Position numbers and translations under genes: made by a program. The notes under the pieces were generated by a model. It saw only the letters and a list, made by a program, of their open reading frames with translations. It made no database searches and was not told the DNA's origin. Below, piece by piece: positions 26,327-35,792 of a stretch of DNA of 64,000 nucleotides; positions within the stretch are counted from its first letter, which is position 1, and each line of letters begins with the position of its first letter. This DNA is from Shimia gijangensis. Its GTDB lineage: Bacteria > Pseudomonadota > Alphaproteobacteria > Rhodobacterales > Rhodobacteraceae. The stretch lies in assembly GCF_900142085.1 (NCBI RefSeq), contig NZ_FQZQ01000022.1, forward strand, positions 1-64,000, given 5' to 3'.

Positions 26327-28018
26327 ATGACTGCACCAATACCTAGCCGATCCAATTCCACCTTGCTAACCGGAGGAGTAGTTCCGATTCCGAAGGAACG
26401 GACGCAAGGAAAAATGCCGTTTGATCTGATTTTTTGGGAGATGAGTGAAAATGGCGATGACGCACAAAATGAAATAATGTCACCGGAACTGAGCAACCCA
26501 ATGGAAGGCTCAGAAGGTGATGGTTTAAGTGTGCTTCCGGAGAATCGAGACACCCCCAAGGAACCAGCGCTGCCGGCAACAGATCGGCAGAACGATCATG
26601 GGAGAGAAGAACAGTTTCAGGATGATAGTGCAGGGGATATTACCGTGTGTCACCCATGCACGGCGACCGAACTGAGTCCTCCAAAACAGGCAAATTTGGG
26701 CGAAATGGCCCTTGGCCAAATGGTTCTGGACCTGCACGAAACACATGTTTTCCGGCGACCTTCAAAGATCACTTCCTGGGCCTCACCTTTAGCTCCGCAT
26801 GTGGTTGATGTGGGTGGAAACACAATTGCCAAACCTGTCGCCAGCGAACTTGAGCATTTTCATACAGGTGCGCCGCATCTGACTATGTCGACGAACACTG
26901 CACGCGGGTTGGCTTTGCTTGGGTCACAACCCGGTCACGTCCCCGCGCACGGGGCCGCCAGCGACCAATCAAGACCTCCTCGCTGGGAACAGACCATGTT
27001 GTTGACCCACGCCACCTCGGAACACTCGCCGGTCGCGATGCTTTCAGGAATGGGGAAACCTCTCGAGTCTCCTGCACATTTGGCGTTGGCGCAAAATACG
27101 GGCGCTGCGACACTCGGTGCTTCGGTTCAACCGCCAGCGCTTGCTCCGGATCCGGAACCAACTCAGCCAATCAGTATTTCGGGATTTGAGGATCGAACAA
27201 AAGCTTCTCAGTCGCATGGTACTCTGGGACTACCCAATAAATTGGAGACATCCAGATCTATAGTGGGTGCTGGAATTTCTGCCACAGAACCGAAGAATTC
27301 AGAGGCTCGGGATAACTGGCAAGCAGAACATAAAAGGTTTGAAGGTGTGTCGACTTTACGTGCCTCAGTTGAGCCATCCCTGATGCCCAAACATGATATG
27401 CCTTCTGAGTACGCTGTGCAGTTTGACAAAGGTGATACGGCCAACACCCCGCTCAGACTGAAAACAGCCCAAGAGGTTGGCTTGGCGGCATTGGGTAACC
27501 CCCGGACAATGATGAAAAACAATGAAGGTGCGCTCAATGAAAACGCATCTGTGTTCGCTGTCAGCGGTGTCGGAGCATCTGAGTTGCAAAGTGGGGTTGC
27601 ACTGGCTGAAAAAACGGGATCCCTGCCTCGATCAGAGGTTTCCCGTGCCGCTGTGCAGCAGGTGATTGACGTGATTTCAAACCGCCCAAGCCAATCGGTT
27701 GAAATCACGTTGAGTCCCGAAGAATTGGGCCGGGTCAGATTGGTTTTAACAGGAACCGAAACGCAAATATCAGTCTCTATACAGGCAGAAAGAGCGGAAA
27801 CTGCCGATCTCATGCGCCGCCATCTGGACTTGCTTGCCGATCAGTACAAGGCCCTCGGTTATAGCAATATCTCTTTTTCTTTTGGGGAGAAGGAGGAGCG
27901 TCGTCAAAATCGGGATTCGTCGTCAGAAACACCTCATGTGCAGGATGCTCAAGAGCCCGATCAGCCTACATCAGTAATTGGAAACATATCGGCCAGTGGA
28001 GTCGATATTCGAGTCTAA
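26327..28018 (+). CDS. fliK: Flagellar hook-length control protein
   Basis: 563 aa. Most of the protein is low-complexity and poorly conserved, as usual for FliK rulers. The conserved C-terminal Flg_hook domain (about 435-525) includes AAVQQVIDVISNRPSQSVEI, then TLSPEELGRVRLVL and LMRRHLDLLADQYKALGYSN. FliK measures hook length and switches export specificity from hook to filament. GGAG 5 nt before ATG 26327 supports the start. flgD follows after 9 nt. Divergent from the FlgJ/FlgN-like genes across 116 bp. Confidence 0.85.
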   Translation: MTAPIPSRSNSTLLTGGVVPIPKERTQGKMPFDLIFWEMSENGDDAQNEIMSPELSNPMEGSEGDGLSVLPENRDTPKEPALPATDRQNDHGREEQFQDDSAGDITVCHPCTATELSPPKQANLGEMALGQMVLDLHETHVFRRPSKITSWASPLAPHVVDVGGNTIAKPVASELEHFHTGAPHLTMSTNTARGLALLGSQPGHVPAHGAASDQSRPPRWEQTMLLTHATSEHSPVAMLSGMGKPLESPAHLALAQNTGAATLGASVQPPALAPDPEPTQPISISGFEDRTKASQSHGTLGLPNKLETSRSIVGAGISATEPKNSEARDNWQAEHKRFEGVSTLRASVEPSLMPKHDMPSEYAVQFDKGDTANTPLRLKTAQEVGLAALGNPRTMMKNNEGALNENASVFAVSGVGASELQSGVALAEKTGSLPRSEVSRAAVQQVIDVISNRPSQSVEITLSPEELGRVRLVLTGTETQISVSIQAERAETADLMRRHLDLLADQYKALGYSNISFSFGEKEERRQNRDSSSETPHVQDAQEPDQPTSVIGNISASGVDIRV

Positions 28019-28027
28019 GGAAATCTC

Positions 28028-28684
28028 ATGGAAATCGCAGCCTCCAACCATCAAGTTTCGCAACCCGTTACGTCTCAGGCGTCCAGCACATCGCTGAGTT
28101 CAGATTACGAGACTTTTCTCAAAATGCTCACGGTCCAAATGAACAATCAGGACCCCTTAGATCCAGTAGATTCCGCCGATTACGCCGTGCAGTTGGCCAC
28201 TTTTGCGTCGGTCGAACAGCAGGTGATGACAAATGATTTGCTGACCGCCGTTCAAGCTCAGCTGACAACGATGGGGATTACACAGCTTGCTGGATGGGTT
28301 GGGATGGATGCTCAGGCCATGGCGCCAGGTCAATTTGACGGAGAACCTGTAGAAGTCGCAACATATCCCGACAGCCTTGCGGATCAGGTCGAGCTGGTGG
28401 TGCATGATGAAAATGGGACGGAAGTATACCGCCAGGCAATTGAAGTCGGGCAGCAAAATATCCAATGGGGTGGCATAGCCAACGACGGCACAGTCCTGCC
28501 CGAGGGCCTGTATTCCTTTAGCACCGAAAGCTATGCCGATGGGTTATCTCTTGGAGAGCAACCCGCAGACGTCTATTCAAGGATCATTGAAGCGCGTGCA
28601 GCCAATGGCGGAATAGTTTTGGTGCTGGAAGGCGGCGCAATCGTAAACTCCTCGGAGATTGCTGCCCTGCGCAACCCGGCCTGA
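28028..28684 (+). CDS. flgD: Flagellar hook capping protein
   Basis: 218 aa. The N-terminal FlgD signature is very clear: YETFLKMLTVQMNNQDPLDP (about 28-47), then VDSADYAVQLATFASVEQQV. A Tudor/FnIII-like C-terminal part follows (GGIANDGTVLPEGLYSFSTE). FlgD forms the scaffold cap on which FlgE assembles. Ribosome site AAGGAAA upstream. Together with fliK this is a small hook-assembly transcript. The main flagellar genes are not in the window. Confidence 0.93.
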   Translation: MEIAASNHQVSQPVTSQASSTSLSSDYETFLKMLTVQMNNQDPLDPVDSADYAVQLATFASVEQQVMTNDLLTAVQAQLTTMGITQLAGWVGMDAQAMAPGQFDGEPVEVATYPDSLADQVELVVHDENGTEVYRQAIEVGQQNIQWGGIANDGTVLPEGLYSFSTESYADGLSLGEQPADVYSRIIEARAANGGIVLVLEGGAIVNSSEIAALRNPA

Positions 28685-28733
28685 GGCTTGCTGACATCTG
28701 ATAAGTGATCTAGCGTCACGCAGTTTTCCGAGA

Positions 28734-29624
28734 ATGGACAGTACGCTGGAACAGACATTTGCAAACCCTCCGACCTTGCTGGTCGATGCGATTGTTGCGA
28801 AGTTCGATTGGGCCAAAGGCGCAAGTTGGACGCTCCTGTCCGGAGGGCGGACAAACTTTGCCTGGAAGCTGTCACCTGAATCAGGGGGTGCGGCAGCAGT
28901 TGTAAAACTGTATCGCGGTCCTGCTCTTAATCCGTTGTTTCCAAATGATCCGAAATCCGAAGCATTATTATTGAAACTATTGCTGGGAACGGGTTTGGCT
29001 CCAAAGCCCCTAGCATCTCTGAGTACCGAAGTCGGAGAGTGCAACGTCTATTCTCATATCCCGGGTGAGACCTGGCGTAGAGATACTTCAATTGTCGGAA
29101 AACTAATGCAAGGTTTGCATTGCCTAACTGCTCCAAACGATTTGCAGATTGCGCCCAGTGGAAGCCGGGCGCTGGGTGAAAAAACAGAGTCTATTCTCGT
29201 CAAATGCGACGAAAAATCGTCGATTCTGCGCGAGCGACCCAACGAGCATGTCCTCGCTTCACAAAGGCAGTCCTTGCTACATGGAGACATTGTTCCGGGT
29301 AATTTGATTTGGAACGAAACCGGGCTTCATTTAATTGATTGGCAGTGTCCATCAATTGGTGACCCTTGTGAAGACATAGCCATTTTTCTGTCTCCAGCGA
29401 TGCAAAGTCTTTACCGTGGAAGTCCGTTATTAGAGACTGAAATTGCTGATTTCTTTGAGGCTTACGATGATCCGGTAACCGAAACACGCTACCGCAGCTT
29501 GGCTCCGTGGTATCATTGGCGCATGGCGGCTTACTGCCTGTGGCAAAGCCAGAATGGCCGGCCGGATTATGCAGAGGCATTGGAGTTGGAAATAGACGCT
29601 CTTCAAAGATCCAGAACGCGATAA
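28734..29624 (+). CDS. Phosphotransferase-family (choline-kinase/APH-like) protein
   Basis: 296 aa with the eukaryotic-kinase-like APH fold. LLSGGRTNFAWKL (about 34-46) is the nucleotide loop and VVKLYRG holds the ATP lysine. The catalytic loop is HGDIVPGNLIW (about 183-193) and the metal site IDWQCPSIGDPCEDIA (about 200-215) has D-W where D-F/D-W is usual. Probable small-molecule kinase such as choline or ethanolamine kinase. The substrate cannot be told. The 3' end overlaps the convergent oxidoreductase gene by 22 bp. Not clearly linked in function to flgD, 49 nt upstream. Confidence 0.78.
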   Translation: MDSTLEQTFANPPTLLVDAIVAKFDWAKGASWTLLSGGRTNFAWKLSPESGGAAAVVKLYRGPALNPLFPNDPKSEALLLKLLLGTGLAPKPLASLSTEVGECNVYSHIPGETWRRDTSIVGKLMQGLHCLTAPNDLQIAPSGSRALGEKTESILVKCDEKSSILRERPNEHVLASQRQSLLHGDIVPGNLIWNETGLHLIDWQCPSIGDPCEDIAIFLSPAMQSLYRGSPLLETEIADFFEAYDDPVTETRYRSLAPWYHWRMAAYCLWQSQNGRPDYAEALELEIDALQRSRTR

Positions 29625-30928
29625 CCCAGATAGGCGGGGTACATAGCCAGACGACGATAACTGCCACCCGGAGTACGGCGCGGTGGTGTTGTGAGGACAT
29701 CGGGTTGGCGCAGAGTTGATTTGCCGGCAATTTGTTCCGCCAACAGCGCACCGCTATAGCTGCCAAGGGCGACCCCATTACCGTGATAGGCATAGCTGGC
29801 AAAAATGCCAGCCGACCCAGGTATCTCACCCACAAATGGTGTCATATCGGGCGCGTAACAAACAAACCCGGACCAGTACCAAGGCGTTTCCACATTTGCC
29901 CAGCCCGGAAACATGGTTTCAAAATCCTTACGAATAGACCCCTTGATTGCATGATGTACGCGTCGCGAGGTTGCCAAACCACCGCGCATTCCAAACAGAA
30001 ATCGACGGTCCGGCATCAGGCGAAAATAATGCAACAGGTTGCGGGTGTCATAGGCCATCTGATCGCTAGTCCACCCCTGAGCCTCCAAATCTTTATCGCT
30101 CAGCGGCCGCGTTACGATCACGCTCGACTGGGCTGGGAAATAGCGACCTCGCATCCAGTTTGGAATGTTCTCACTTGAGTATCCATTGGTCGCCATCACG
30201 ACTTTTCCGGCGCGAACCTTGCCCTGTGGTGTGTGCAGAACAAAGGCACCATCTTCGCCTTCAATACATGTTACGGCCGTGTCGCCAAAGATCCGTGCGC
30301 CAGCATTTTCAACCACATCAGCTAGTTGCAAAACGTATTTTTTGGGATTCAAACCAAACCCAATAGGCGTTGTGATACCTCCGTAAAACGCCCCGTTCAT
30401 TCCGCGCTCTGCCAGGCCATCTTGGCCAAATACATCTGCGTCGACGCCAAACAGTTTTTTGACTTCTCTGGCTTCGTCTTCCAGTCCGCGAAGGTCCTTG
30501 GGCCTGTGGGCCAATGAGGTTTCACCGTTTGAATGGATGTCGGCTTGTATGCCGTGGCGGGAAATTAGGTCGGCAACAAGGTCAACCGCATCGCGTTCGG
30601 TCAGTTGATAGTCTCGGTAACCGACATCGCCAAAGCGTCGGCGCATCTTGGCACCACTCATCTTTGACCCACCTCGGCAGCAGAAGCCGCCGTTTCGTCC
30701 CGAGGCGCCCCAGCCCGGCTGTTTTTCTTCTAGCAACACAACGGAACGACCTGCTTCGGCCAGATGCAATGCCGCTGAAAGGCCTGTGTAGCCACCGCCA
30801 ATGACCGCCACATCAGCGGCTATGTCTCTTGATAATGCAGCGCGGGGCGCGGCCGAGGCAGTTTCATTCCAGAAACACGTCTCGACCGGCTCCTCGCTAT
30901 ACGCAAACGGATCGCAAATGCGAGTCAT
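29603..30928 (-). CDS. FAD-dependent amine oxidase, PuuB-like
   Basis: 441 aa DAO-family flavoprotein. The Rossmann FAD motif is DVAVIGGGYTGLSAALHLAE (about 34-53). GWGASGRNGGFCCRGG is the second flavin contact. FVCYAPDMTPFVGEIPGSAG and YAYHGNGVALGSYSGALLAE form the C-terminal flavin site. It resembles gamma-glutamylputrescine oxidases. The start overlaps the preceding permease stop (30928), so it belongs to the potFGHI-like operon, which supports polyamine oxidation. The glutamylation enzyme PuuA is not in view, so direct oxidation of a polyamine is also possible. Confidence 0.82.
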   Translation of the reverse strand: MTRICDPFAYSEEPVETCFWNETASAAPRAALSRDIAADVAVIGGGYTGLSAALHLAEAGRSVVLLEEKQPGWGASGRNGGFCCRGGSKMSGAKMRRRFGDVGYRDYQLTERDAVDLVADLISRHGIQADIHSNGETSLAHRPKDLRGLEDEAREVKKLFGVDADVFGQDGLAERGMNGAFYGGITTPIGFGLNPKKYVLQLADVVENAGARIFGDTAVTCIEGEDGAFVLHTPQGKVRAGKVVMATNGYSSENIPNWMRGRYFPAQSSVIVTRPLSDKDLEAQGWTSDQMAYDTRNLLHYFRLMPDRRFLFGMRGGLATSRRVHHAIKGSIRKDFETMFPGWANVETPWYWSGFVCYAPDMTPFVGEIPGSAGIFASYAYHGNGVALGSYSGALLAEQIAGKSTLRQPDVLTTPPRRTPGGSYRRLAMYPAYLGYRVLDL

Positions 30929-31749
30929 CAGGCCTCAACGCGCTCCGCGGCTTGCTCTTCAGCTCTCTGGCGAACTGCCGACCGTTTTGAGATCAGCGAT
31001 GCTGCAATAACCCCAGTTGCGACAATTGCGATCATGATGGTCGACAAGGCGTTGATCTCTGGGCTGACACCAAGACGCACGGAACTCCAGATTTTCATTG
31101 GCAAGGTGGTGGCTGATGGACCCGCGGTAAAGGCCGCGATCACCAGATCATCCAACGACAGGGTAAAGGCCAACAGCCAACCCGAGATCACCGCCGGAGC
31201 GATGATTGGCAAGGTGACTAATCGGAATGCCTGAAATGGTGAGCACCCAAGGTCGAGCGCAGCTTCTTCCAGCGATTGGTCAAAGCTGACCAACCGGGAA
31301 CTGACCACGACCGAAACATAGCACATCGAGAACGTGGTATGCGCCAGAACGATGGTCAGAACGCCGCGATCAAGCCCAATACCGATGAACAGCAGCAAGA
31401 GCGACAGACCGGTGATGACTTCGGGCATTACCAGCGGTGCATAGATCATGCCCGAGAACAAAGTTCGCCCATAGAACCGACCTGCGCGTACCAGCACGAT
31501 AGCCGCCATGGTACCCAAAACCGTAGCAAAGGTTGAACTTGTTACTGCTACTTTGATGGTGACCCAAGCAGCATCCAGAAACGCATCGTTCTGGAGCAGT
31601 TCGCCATACCATTTTGTTGAAAAGCCCGCCCAAACCGTCACCAATTTTGAAGAATTGAAGCTGTAGATCACCAGAATGACCATCGGCATATAGAGAAACG
31701 CAAACCCGAGTGTTAGTGAGGTTGCATTAAACCAGCTGAAACGTTTCAT
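30928..31749 (-). CDS. potI: Putrescine-type ABC transporter permease (PotI/PotC-like)
   Basis: 273 aa, about six membrane helices (the first at 10-30). The EAA loop EEAALDLGCSPFQAFRLVTL, then PIIAPAVISG (about 172-201) docks to the ATPase. Forms the membrane channel with PotH. The ATG overlaps the potH stop by 4 bp (ATGA at 31746-31749). The C-terminus is unusually polar (RSAVRQRAEEQAAERVEA). Assigned to putrescine by its partner PotF and by the oxidase that follows. Confidence 0.9.
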   Translation of the reverse strand: MKRFSWFNATSLTLGFAFLYMPMVILVIYSFNSSKLVTVWAGFSTKWYGELLQNDAFLDAAWVTIKVAVTSSTFATVLGTMAAIVLVRAGRFYGRTLFSGMIYAPLVMPEVITGLSLLLLFIGIGLDRGVLTIVLAHTTFSMCYVSVVVSSRLVSFDQSLEEAALDLGCSPFQAFRLVTLPIIAPAVISGWLLAFTLSLDDLVIAAFTAGPSATTLPMKIWSSVRLGVSPEINALSTIMIAIVATGVIAASLISKRSAVRQRAEEQAAERVEA

Positions 31750-32636
31750 CCTTCAGCCTCCCTCTGTTTTTGTTCGTTGCGCTGGAACAGGATGATCGGG
31801 ATCACCAGAATCAACAGCAGGATTACAGCTACCGCAGAGGCTACAGGCCAGTCGCGGTTTGAGAAGAATTCTTCCCACAGGACCTTACCGATCATCAATG
31901 TCTTGGACCCGCCCAACAGGGATGGGATCACAAATTCACCCAAGGCCGGAATGAACACCAGGAAGGACCCGGCGATGATACCTTGCTTGGACAGTGGAAT
32001 TGTCACCAACCAAAAAGCGGTAAAGCGTGAACAACCCAAATCTTCGGCGGCTTCCAGCAGGCTTTCGTCCATCTTTTCCAGCGCCGAATAGATCGGCAGG
32101 ATCATGAACGGTAGATAAGTGTAAACGATGCCAATGTAGACGGCGATGTTTGTGTTCAGAATGATCAGAGGTTCGGAAATCAGCCCAAACGACATCAGGA
32201 ACTGGTTCAGATACCCTTCCTGGCTGAGAATACCCATCCACGAATAAACCCGGATCAGAAAGCTGGTCCAAAACGGTAGGATCACCAGCATCAACAGGGT
32301 CGCGCGCCACTCGTGCGGGGCACGGGCCATACCATAGGCAATTGGATAGCCGACAAGCAGCGTCAGAATCGTCGACGTTAACGCTATCTTGAAGCTGGAG
32401 ATATAGGCCTTCCAGTAAAGATCGTCTTCGGTCAGGAAAACATAATTCTCCCAGTCCAATTCGGACAGGAAGCTTTTAAAACCCTGCCAACCAGCAGCAA
32501 AGTCCAATGTCGGCGTGTAAGGCGGGATCGCAAGCGCCGTGTCCGACAGAGAGATTTTGAAAACAATAATAAAGGGCACCATAAACAGGGCCAATAGCCA
32601 CATGTATGGAACCGCGATCAGGAAAAAGCGACGCAT
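31746..32636 (-). CDS. potH: Putrescine-type ABC transporter permease (PotH/PotB-like)
   Basis: 296 aa with the usual PotH layout: helix 1 near 4-24, a periplasmic stretch (to about 75), then five helices. The EAA loop is LLEAAEDLGCSRFTAFWLVT, then IPLSKQGIIAG. It is the first permease of the operon, 3 nt after potG. Confidence 0.91.
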   Translation of the reverse strand: MRRFFLIAVPYMWLLALFMVPFIIVFKISLSDTALAIPPYTPTLDFAAGWQGFKSFLSELDWENYVFLTEDDLYWKAYISSFKIALTSTILTLLVGYPIAYGMARAPHEWRATLLMLVILPFWTSFLIRVYSWMGILSQEGYLNQFLMSFGLISEPLIILNTNIAVYIGIVYTYLPFMILPIYSALEKMDESLLEAAEDLGCSRFTAFWLVTIPLSKQGIIAGSFLVFIPALGEFVIPSLLGGSKTLMIGKVLWEEFFSNRDWPVASAVAVILLLILVIPIILFQRNEQKQREAEG

Positions 32637-32639
32637 GGC

Positions 32640-33764
32640 TCAGCGCTCCAACAGAACACCAGCGGTGTCCGTAAAGCTGAGCCAGACATCGTCTTCCCAG
32701 GTAAAGCTGCGGCGCGACAAGCGACGATTGTTGGCGGTTTGCGCCTTGATGACTTTTCCGCCGGCTAGCTCAACATGGTAGGTTGAGATGTTACCGAGAT
32801 AAGCGATATCCAGAATCTTACCCTGCAAACAGTTCGCCTTTTCCGGTTTTTCCGCTGTGATTGACACTTTTTCCGGACGGATCGCAAAGTGCACGGTCTG
32901 GCCGTTGGAAAACTCGGTGGTCGGAGTCCCGATGATGTCAGGTTGGCCCTCGGCCCAAGTGATCTTGAGCTTGTCACCGTCCTGGCCGGCGGCTTTGCCT
33001 TCGATCAGGTTCACGTCGCCAATAAAGTCGGCCACATAGGTTGAGTTTGGCGTTTCATAAATCGCATCTGGCGTGGCGACTTGAATGATTTTGCCGTGAT
33101 CCATGACGGCGACTCGGCTGGCCACGGTCATGGCTTCTTCTTGGTCGTGCGTCACGATGACAAAGGTCGTGTCGGTTTTTTCCTGAATATCCATCAGCTC
33201 GAACTGCGTTTCCTGACGCAGTTTTTTGTCCAACGCACCAAGAGGTTCATCCAGCAGCAACAGCTTTGGGTGCTTCGCCAGCGAACGGGCCAAAGCCACA
33301 CGTTGACGCTGACCACCGGAAATCTGGTGGGGTTTACGGCGCGCGAACTGCTCGAGCCGTGTGAGGCGCAGCATCTCGTCGACACGTTCGTTAATGTCAT
33401 GTTTGGACATGCCGTCGCGCTTCAGTCCAAAGGCGATGTTTTCCCAGATCGATAGATGCGGGAACAACGCGTAAGACTGGAACATCATGTTCACGGCACG
33501 CTTGTTCGGAGGTACCGGTGCAATGTTCTCGCCCTGAAGAAGGATGGTGCCTTCGGTCGGGGTTTCAAAGCCGGCCAGCATCCGCATCAGTGTGGTCTTG
33601 CCACAGCCTGAAGGCCCGAGCAGAGCAAAGAACTCCTTCTCGTAAATGTCGATCGTCAGATCATCGATGGCGGTGAAGTCGCCAAAGCGTTTTGTGACAT
33701 TTTGAAAATGAATGACAGGTTTGGCTTCGGGATCTTCCCAGGGAGCAGATGCATCAAGCGCCAT
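32640..33764 (-). CDS. potG: Putrescine/spermidine ABC transporter ATP-binding protein
   Basis: 374 aa. Walker A GPSGCGKTT (about 53-61), Q-loop FQSYALFPH, signature ISGGQRQRVALARSLA (about 148-163) and Walker B LLLLDEPLGALD are intact. The C-terminal TOBE region (about 280-374) includes HFAIRPEKVSI. Energises import with PotFHI. GGAGG lies 7 nt before ATG 33764. A hairpin between potF and this gene should lower its transcription relative to the binding protein. Confidence 0.94.
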   Translation of the reverse strand: MALDASAPWEDPEAKPVIHFQNVTKRFGDFTAIDDLTIDIYEKEFFALLGPSGCGKTTLMRMLAGFETPTEGTILLQGENIAPVPPNKRAVNMMFQSYALFPHLSIWENIAFGLKRDGMSKHDINERVDEMLRLTRLEQFARRKPHQISGGQRQRVALARSLAKHPKLLLLDEPLGALDKKLRQETQFELMDIQEKTDTTFVIVTHDQEEAMTVASRVAVMDHGKIIQVATPDAIYETPNSTYVADFIGDVNLIEGKAAGQDGDKLKITWAEGQPDIIGTPTTEFSNGQTVHFAIRPEKVSITAEKPEKANCLQGKILDIAYLGNISTYHVELAGGKVIKAQTANNRRLSRRSFTWEDDVWLSFTDTAGVLLER

Positions 33765-33789
33765 ATCAGGCCTCCGTTAATCGTAAGAA

Positions 33790-33817
33790 AGGCCCGCGCG
33801 CAGAAGCGCACGGGCCT
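33790..33817 (-). terminator. potF-potG intercistronic hairpin (attenuator)
   Basis: AGGCCCG-C-GCGC pairs with GCGC-A-CGGGCCT around an AGAA loop: 11 pairs with one mismatch. On the minus strand it is followed by TTTCTTACG, only partly U-rich, so partial termination or 3'-end protection of potF mRNA is likely. Confidence 0.6.
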
Positions 33818-33833
33818 AAATGAGTTTCGGAAC

Positions 33834-34919
33834 TTAGGTGCCCGACTTAATTTTGGTCCACAAACGAGTCACGACACGCTGAATTTTTGTGTCATAAGGT
33901 GTTGTAGTATAAAGATTTTCCAGCGTCTTCTCGTCAGGGTAGATCGCCGGGTCACCAATCACGTCTTCGACCAGCATTGGCTGCGACGCCTTGTTGCCGT
34001 TGGCGTAATACACATAGTTCGACGCTGCTGCTGCATTGTCTGCATCCATGATGTAGTTCAGGAAGATGTGGGCTGCTTTGGGGTTTGGAGCATCCGCTGG
34101 GATGGCCATTTGGTCAAACCACATCAAAGCACCTTCGCTTGGGGCGTTATAGGCAATTTCCACGCCGTTTTCGGCTTCCCATGCGCGGTCACGTGCTTGA
34201 AGAATGTCACCCGACCAACCGAAAGCGACGCAAATGTCGCCGTTTGCCAAAGCATTGATGTACTCGGATGAGTGGAATTTCAGAACATATGGGCGAATGG
34301 CGGTCAGCACGGCTTCAGCCTTGGCGATCACTTCTTTGTCGTGGCTGTTAGGATCTTCACCCAGATAAGCCAGCGCGGCGGGGATCATTTCTGCTGGAGC
34401 GTCCAGGAAGTGAACGCCGCAGTTTGCCAGTTTTTCCATGTTGGCTGGGTTAAAGACCAGCTCAAGCGACCCGATGGGAGCGTCATCACCCAGAGCTTCG
34501 GCAACTTTGCCGGTGTTTACGCCAAGGCCCGTAGTGCCCCACATGTAGTTGATCGAGTAAGCGTTCTCAGGGTCGTACTGTTCGGTGCGCGCTTCGATCA
34601 CGTCCCACATGTTGCCATGGTTCGAAAGCTGAGCAAGATCCAGTTTCTGAAAAGCGCCCGCAGTGATCTGGCGCTGTAGGAACGTTCCCGATGGAACCAC
34701 AACATCATAGCCAGATCCACCGGCCAACATCTTGGTTTCCAGAACTTCGTTCGAATCAAACACGTCGTAGATAAGCTTGATGCCAGTTTCTTCTTCAAAT
34801 TTGCTCAGAAGGTCTTCATCGATGTAATCCGACCAATTGTAGACGCGCACTTCTTCGGCGCTGGCCGCCATGGCCGTCAGTGCGGCGGTCATGGTCAGAG
34901 TGAGAAAGGTATTTTTCAT
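33834..34919 (-). CDS. potF: Putrescine-binding periplasmic protein
   Basis: 361 aa with a signal peptide (MKNTFLTLTMTAALTAMAAS). The mature N-terminus EEVRVYNWSDYIDEDLLSKF is typical of PotF/PotD-type receptors. YDVVVPSGTFLQRQ and FGWSGDILQARDRAW form ligand-pocket segments. Captures polyamines, probably putrescine, for PotGHI. First gene of the operon, divergent from the GntR regulator with 152 bp between starts. The terminal KIKSGT gives a normal length. Confidence 0.92.
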   Translation of the reverse strand: MKNTFLTLTMTAALTAMAASAEEVRVYNWSDYIDEDLLSKFEEETGIKLIYDVFDSNEVLETKMLAGGSGYDVVVPSGTFLQRQITAGAFQKLDLAQLSNHGNMWDVIEARTEQYDPENAYSINYMWGTTGLGVNTGKVAEALGDDAPIGSLELVFNPANMEKLANCGVHFLDAPAEMIPAALAYLGEDPNSHDKEVIAKAEAVLTAIRPYVLKFHSSEYINALANGDICVAFGWSGDILQARDRAWEAENGVEIAYNAPSEGALMWFDQMAIPADAPNPKAAHIFLNYIMDADNAAAASNYVYYANGNKASQPMLVEDVIGDPAIYPDEKTLENLYTTTPYDTKIQRVVTRLWTKIKSGT

Positions 34920-34975
34920 TGTTTGCTCCCGTTGGATGCTCTGGCACTGTGCCTGAGCGGAATTTTGGTGTCATT

Positions 34976-34986
34976 AATTTGATCAA
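34976..34986. promoter_or_regulatory. Candidate operator (TTTGATCA motif), site 1
   Basis: AATTTGATCAA includes the palindrome TTGATCAA, located between the divergent potF and gntR starts. The same ten bases AATTTGATCA recur at 35793-35802 upstream of the aminotransferase. A GntR-FCD binding site is inferred, not shown. Confidence 0.35.
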
Positions 34987-35031
34987 GTTTTGGCGATATG
35001 GCAACATTGGATTGCATCAGGCAAGAGAAAA

Positions 35032-35049
35032 TGTACAACTGGGTACACA
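35032..35049. promoter_or_regulatory. GTACA direct-repeat element upstream of gntR
   Basis: TGTACAACTGGGTACACA has two GTACA units 10 bp apart (one helical turn), about 23 bp before the gntR ATG. It could be an autoregulatory site. Low confidence. Confidence 0.25.
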
Positions 35050-35071
35050 TAATGAGGCGCGATTTGCACAA

Positions 35072-35764
35072 ATGACAAGCACTGCCAGGGCTGAACCCGG
35101 ACCCACGTATGCCGATGAAAACATTCAGCGTATCCCTATTCATCAGCAGGTTTATCAGCAGCTGAGAGAGCTCATTCTTTTTGGAGAGCTGACACCAGGC
35201 CAGCCAGTGACAATTCAGGGGTTAGTCAGCGAATTGGGTGCTGGAATGACCCCAGTACGTGAAGCGATTCGCCGTTTGACGTCTGAAGGTGCCTTGGAAT
35301 TTCAGGGCAACCGCAGAGTCTGTGTTCCAACTCCCGATGCGTCAAGTATTGAAGAGTTGATTGTGGCGCGTCGGGCTTTGGAACCTGAGCTTGCTGCAAG
35401 GGCTGCGCGAAACGCAACTGCGCAGGATATTCGTATCCTGAACGAAATTGATCTTCGTCTGGATCAGGCAATTGCGAAGGGGGATGTCGGGACGTATCTG
35501 CGTGAAAACTATGCGTTTCATGCAAAACTCTATGAAATGGCAAAGTCTCCAATTCTGACAGAAATTGCTGATGGCTTGTGGTTGCGATTCGGCCCATCCT
35601 TGCGGGTGGTTTGCGGGCGAATGGGCACTCAGAACTTGCCGGACCAGCACAAAGAGATGATGGATGCCCTTCGCGCCGGGGATGCCGAAAGAACCGCAAA
35701 AGCCATTGAGGACGATGTGGTTCAGGGCATGGAACAAATGCGTCAGGCAATGGAAATGCGGTAA
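35072..35764 (+). CDS. GntR-family (FCD) transcriptional regulator
   Basis: 230 aa from ATG 35072. The N-terminal winged helix (about 27-95) has VYQQLRELILFGELTPGQPV and the recognition helix region MTPVREAIRRLTSEGAL. The C-terminal all-helical FCD ligand domain follows (EELIVARRALEPELAARAAR, then YAFHAKLYEMAKSPILTEIA). Such regulators respond to small acids or amines. Position between potF (divergent) and the aminotransferase (downstream) makes it the likely local repressor of polyamine use. An in-frame start at 34919 would cover the promoter region and is unlikely. The ribosome site is weak (GAGG 14 nt upstream). Confidence 0.86.
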   Translation: MTSTARAEPGPTYADENIQRIPIHQQVYQQLRELILFGELTPGQPVTIQGLVSELGAGMTPVREAIRRLTSEGALEFQGNRRVCVPTPDASSIEELIVARRALEPELAARAARNATAQDIRILNEIDLRLDQAIAKGDVGTYLRENYAFHAKLYEMAKSPILTEIADGLWLRFGPSLRVVCGRMGTQNLPDQHKEMMDALRAGDAERTAKAIEDDVVQGMEQMRQAMEMR

Positions 35765-35792
35765 TTTTCTAACGCCGAGATTGACACTTGAA

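Noticed and set aside
26211-26339. N-terminal extension of the FlgJ-like gene
   Set aside because: Overlaps the divergent fliK start and its promoter, has no ribosome site, and related proteins are short.
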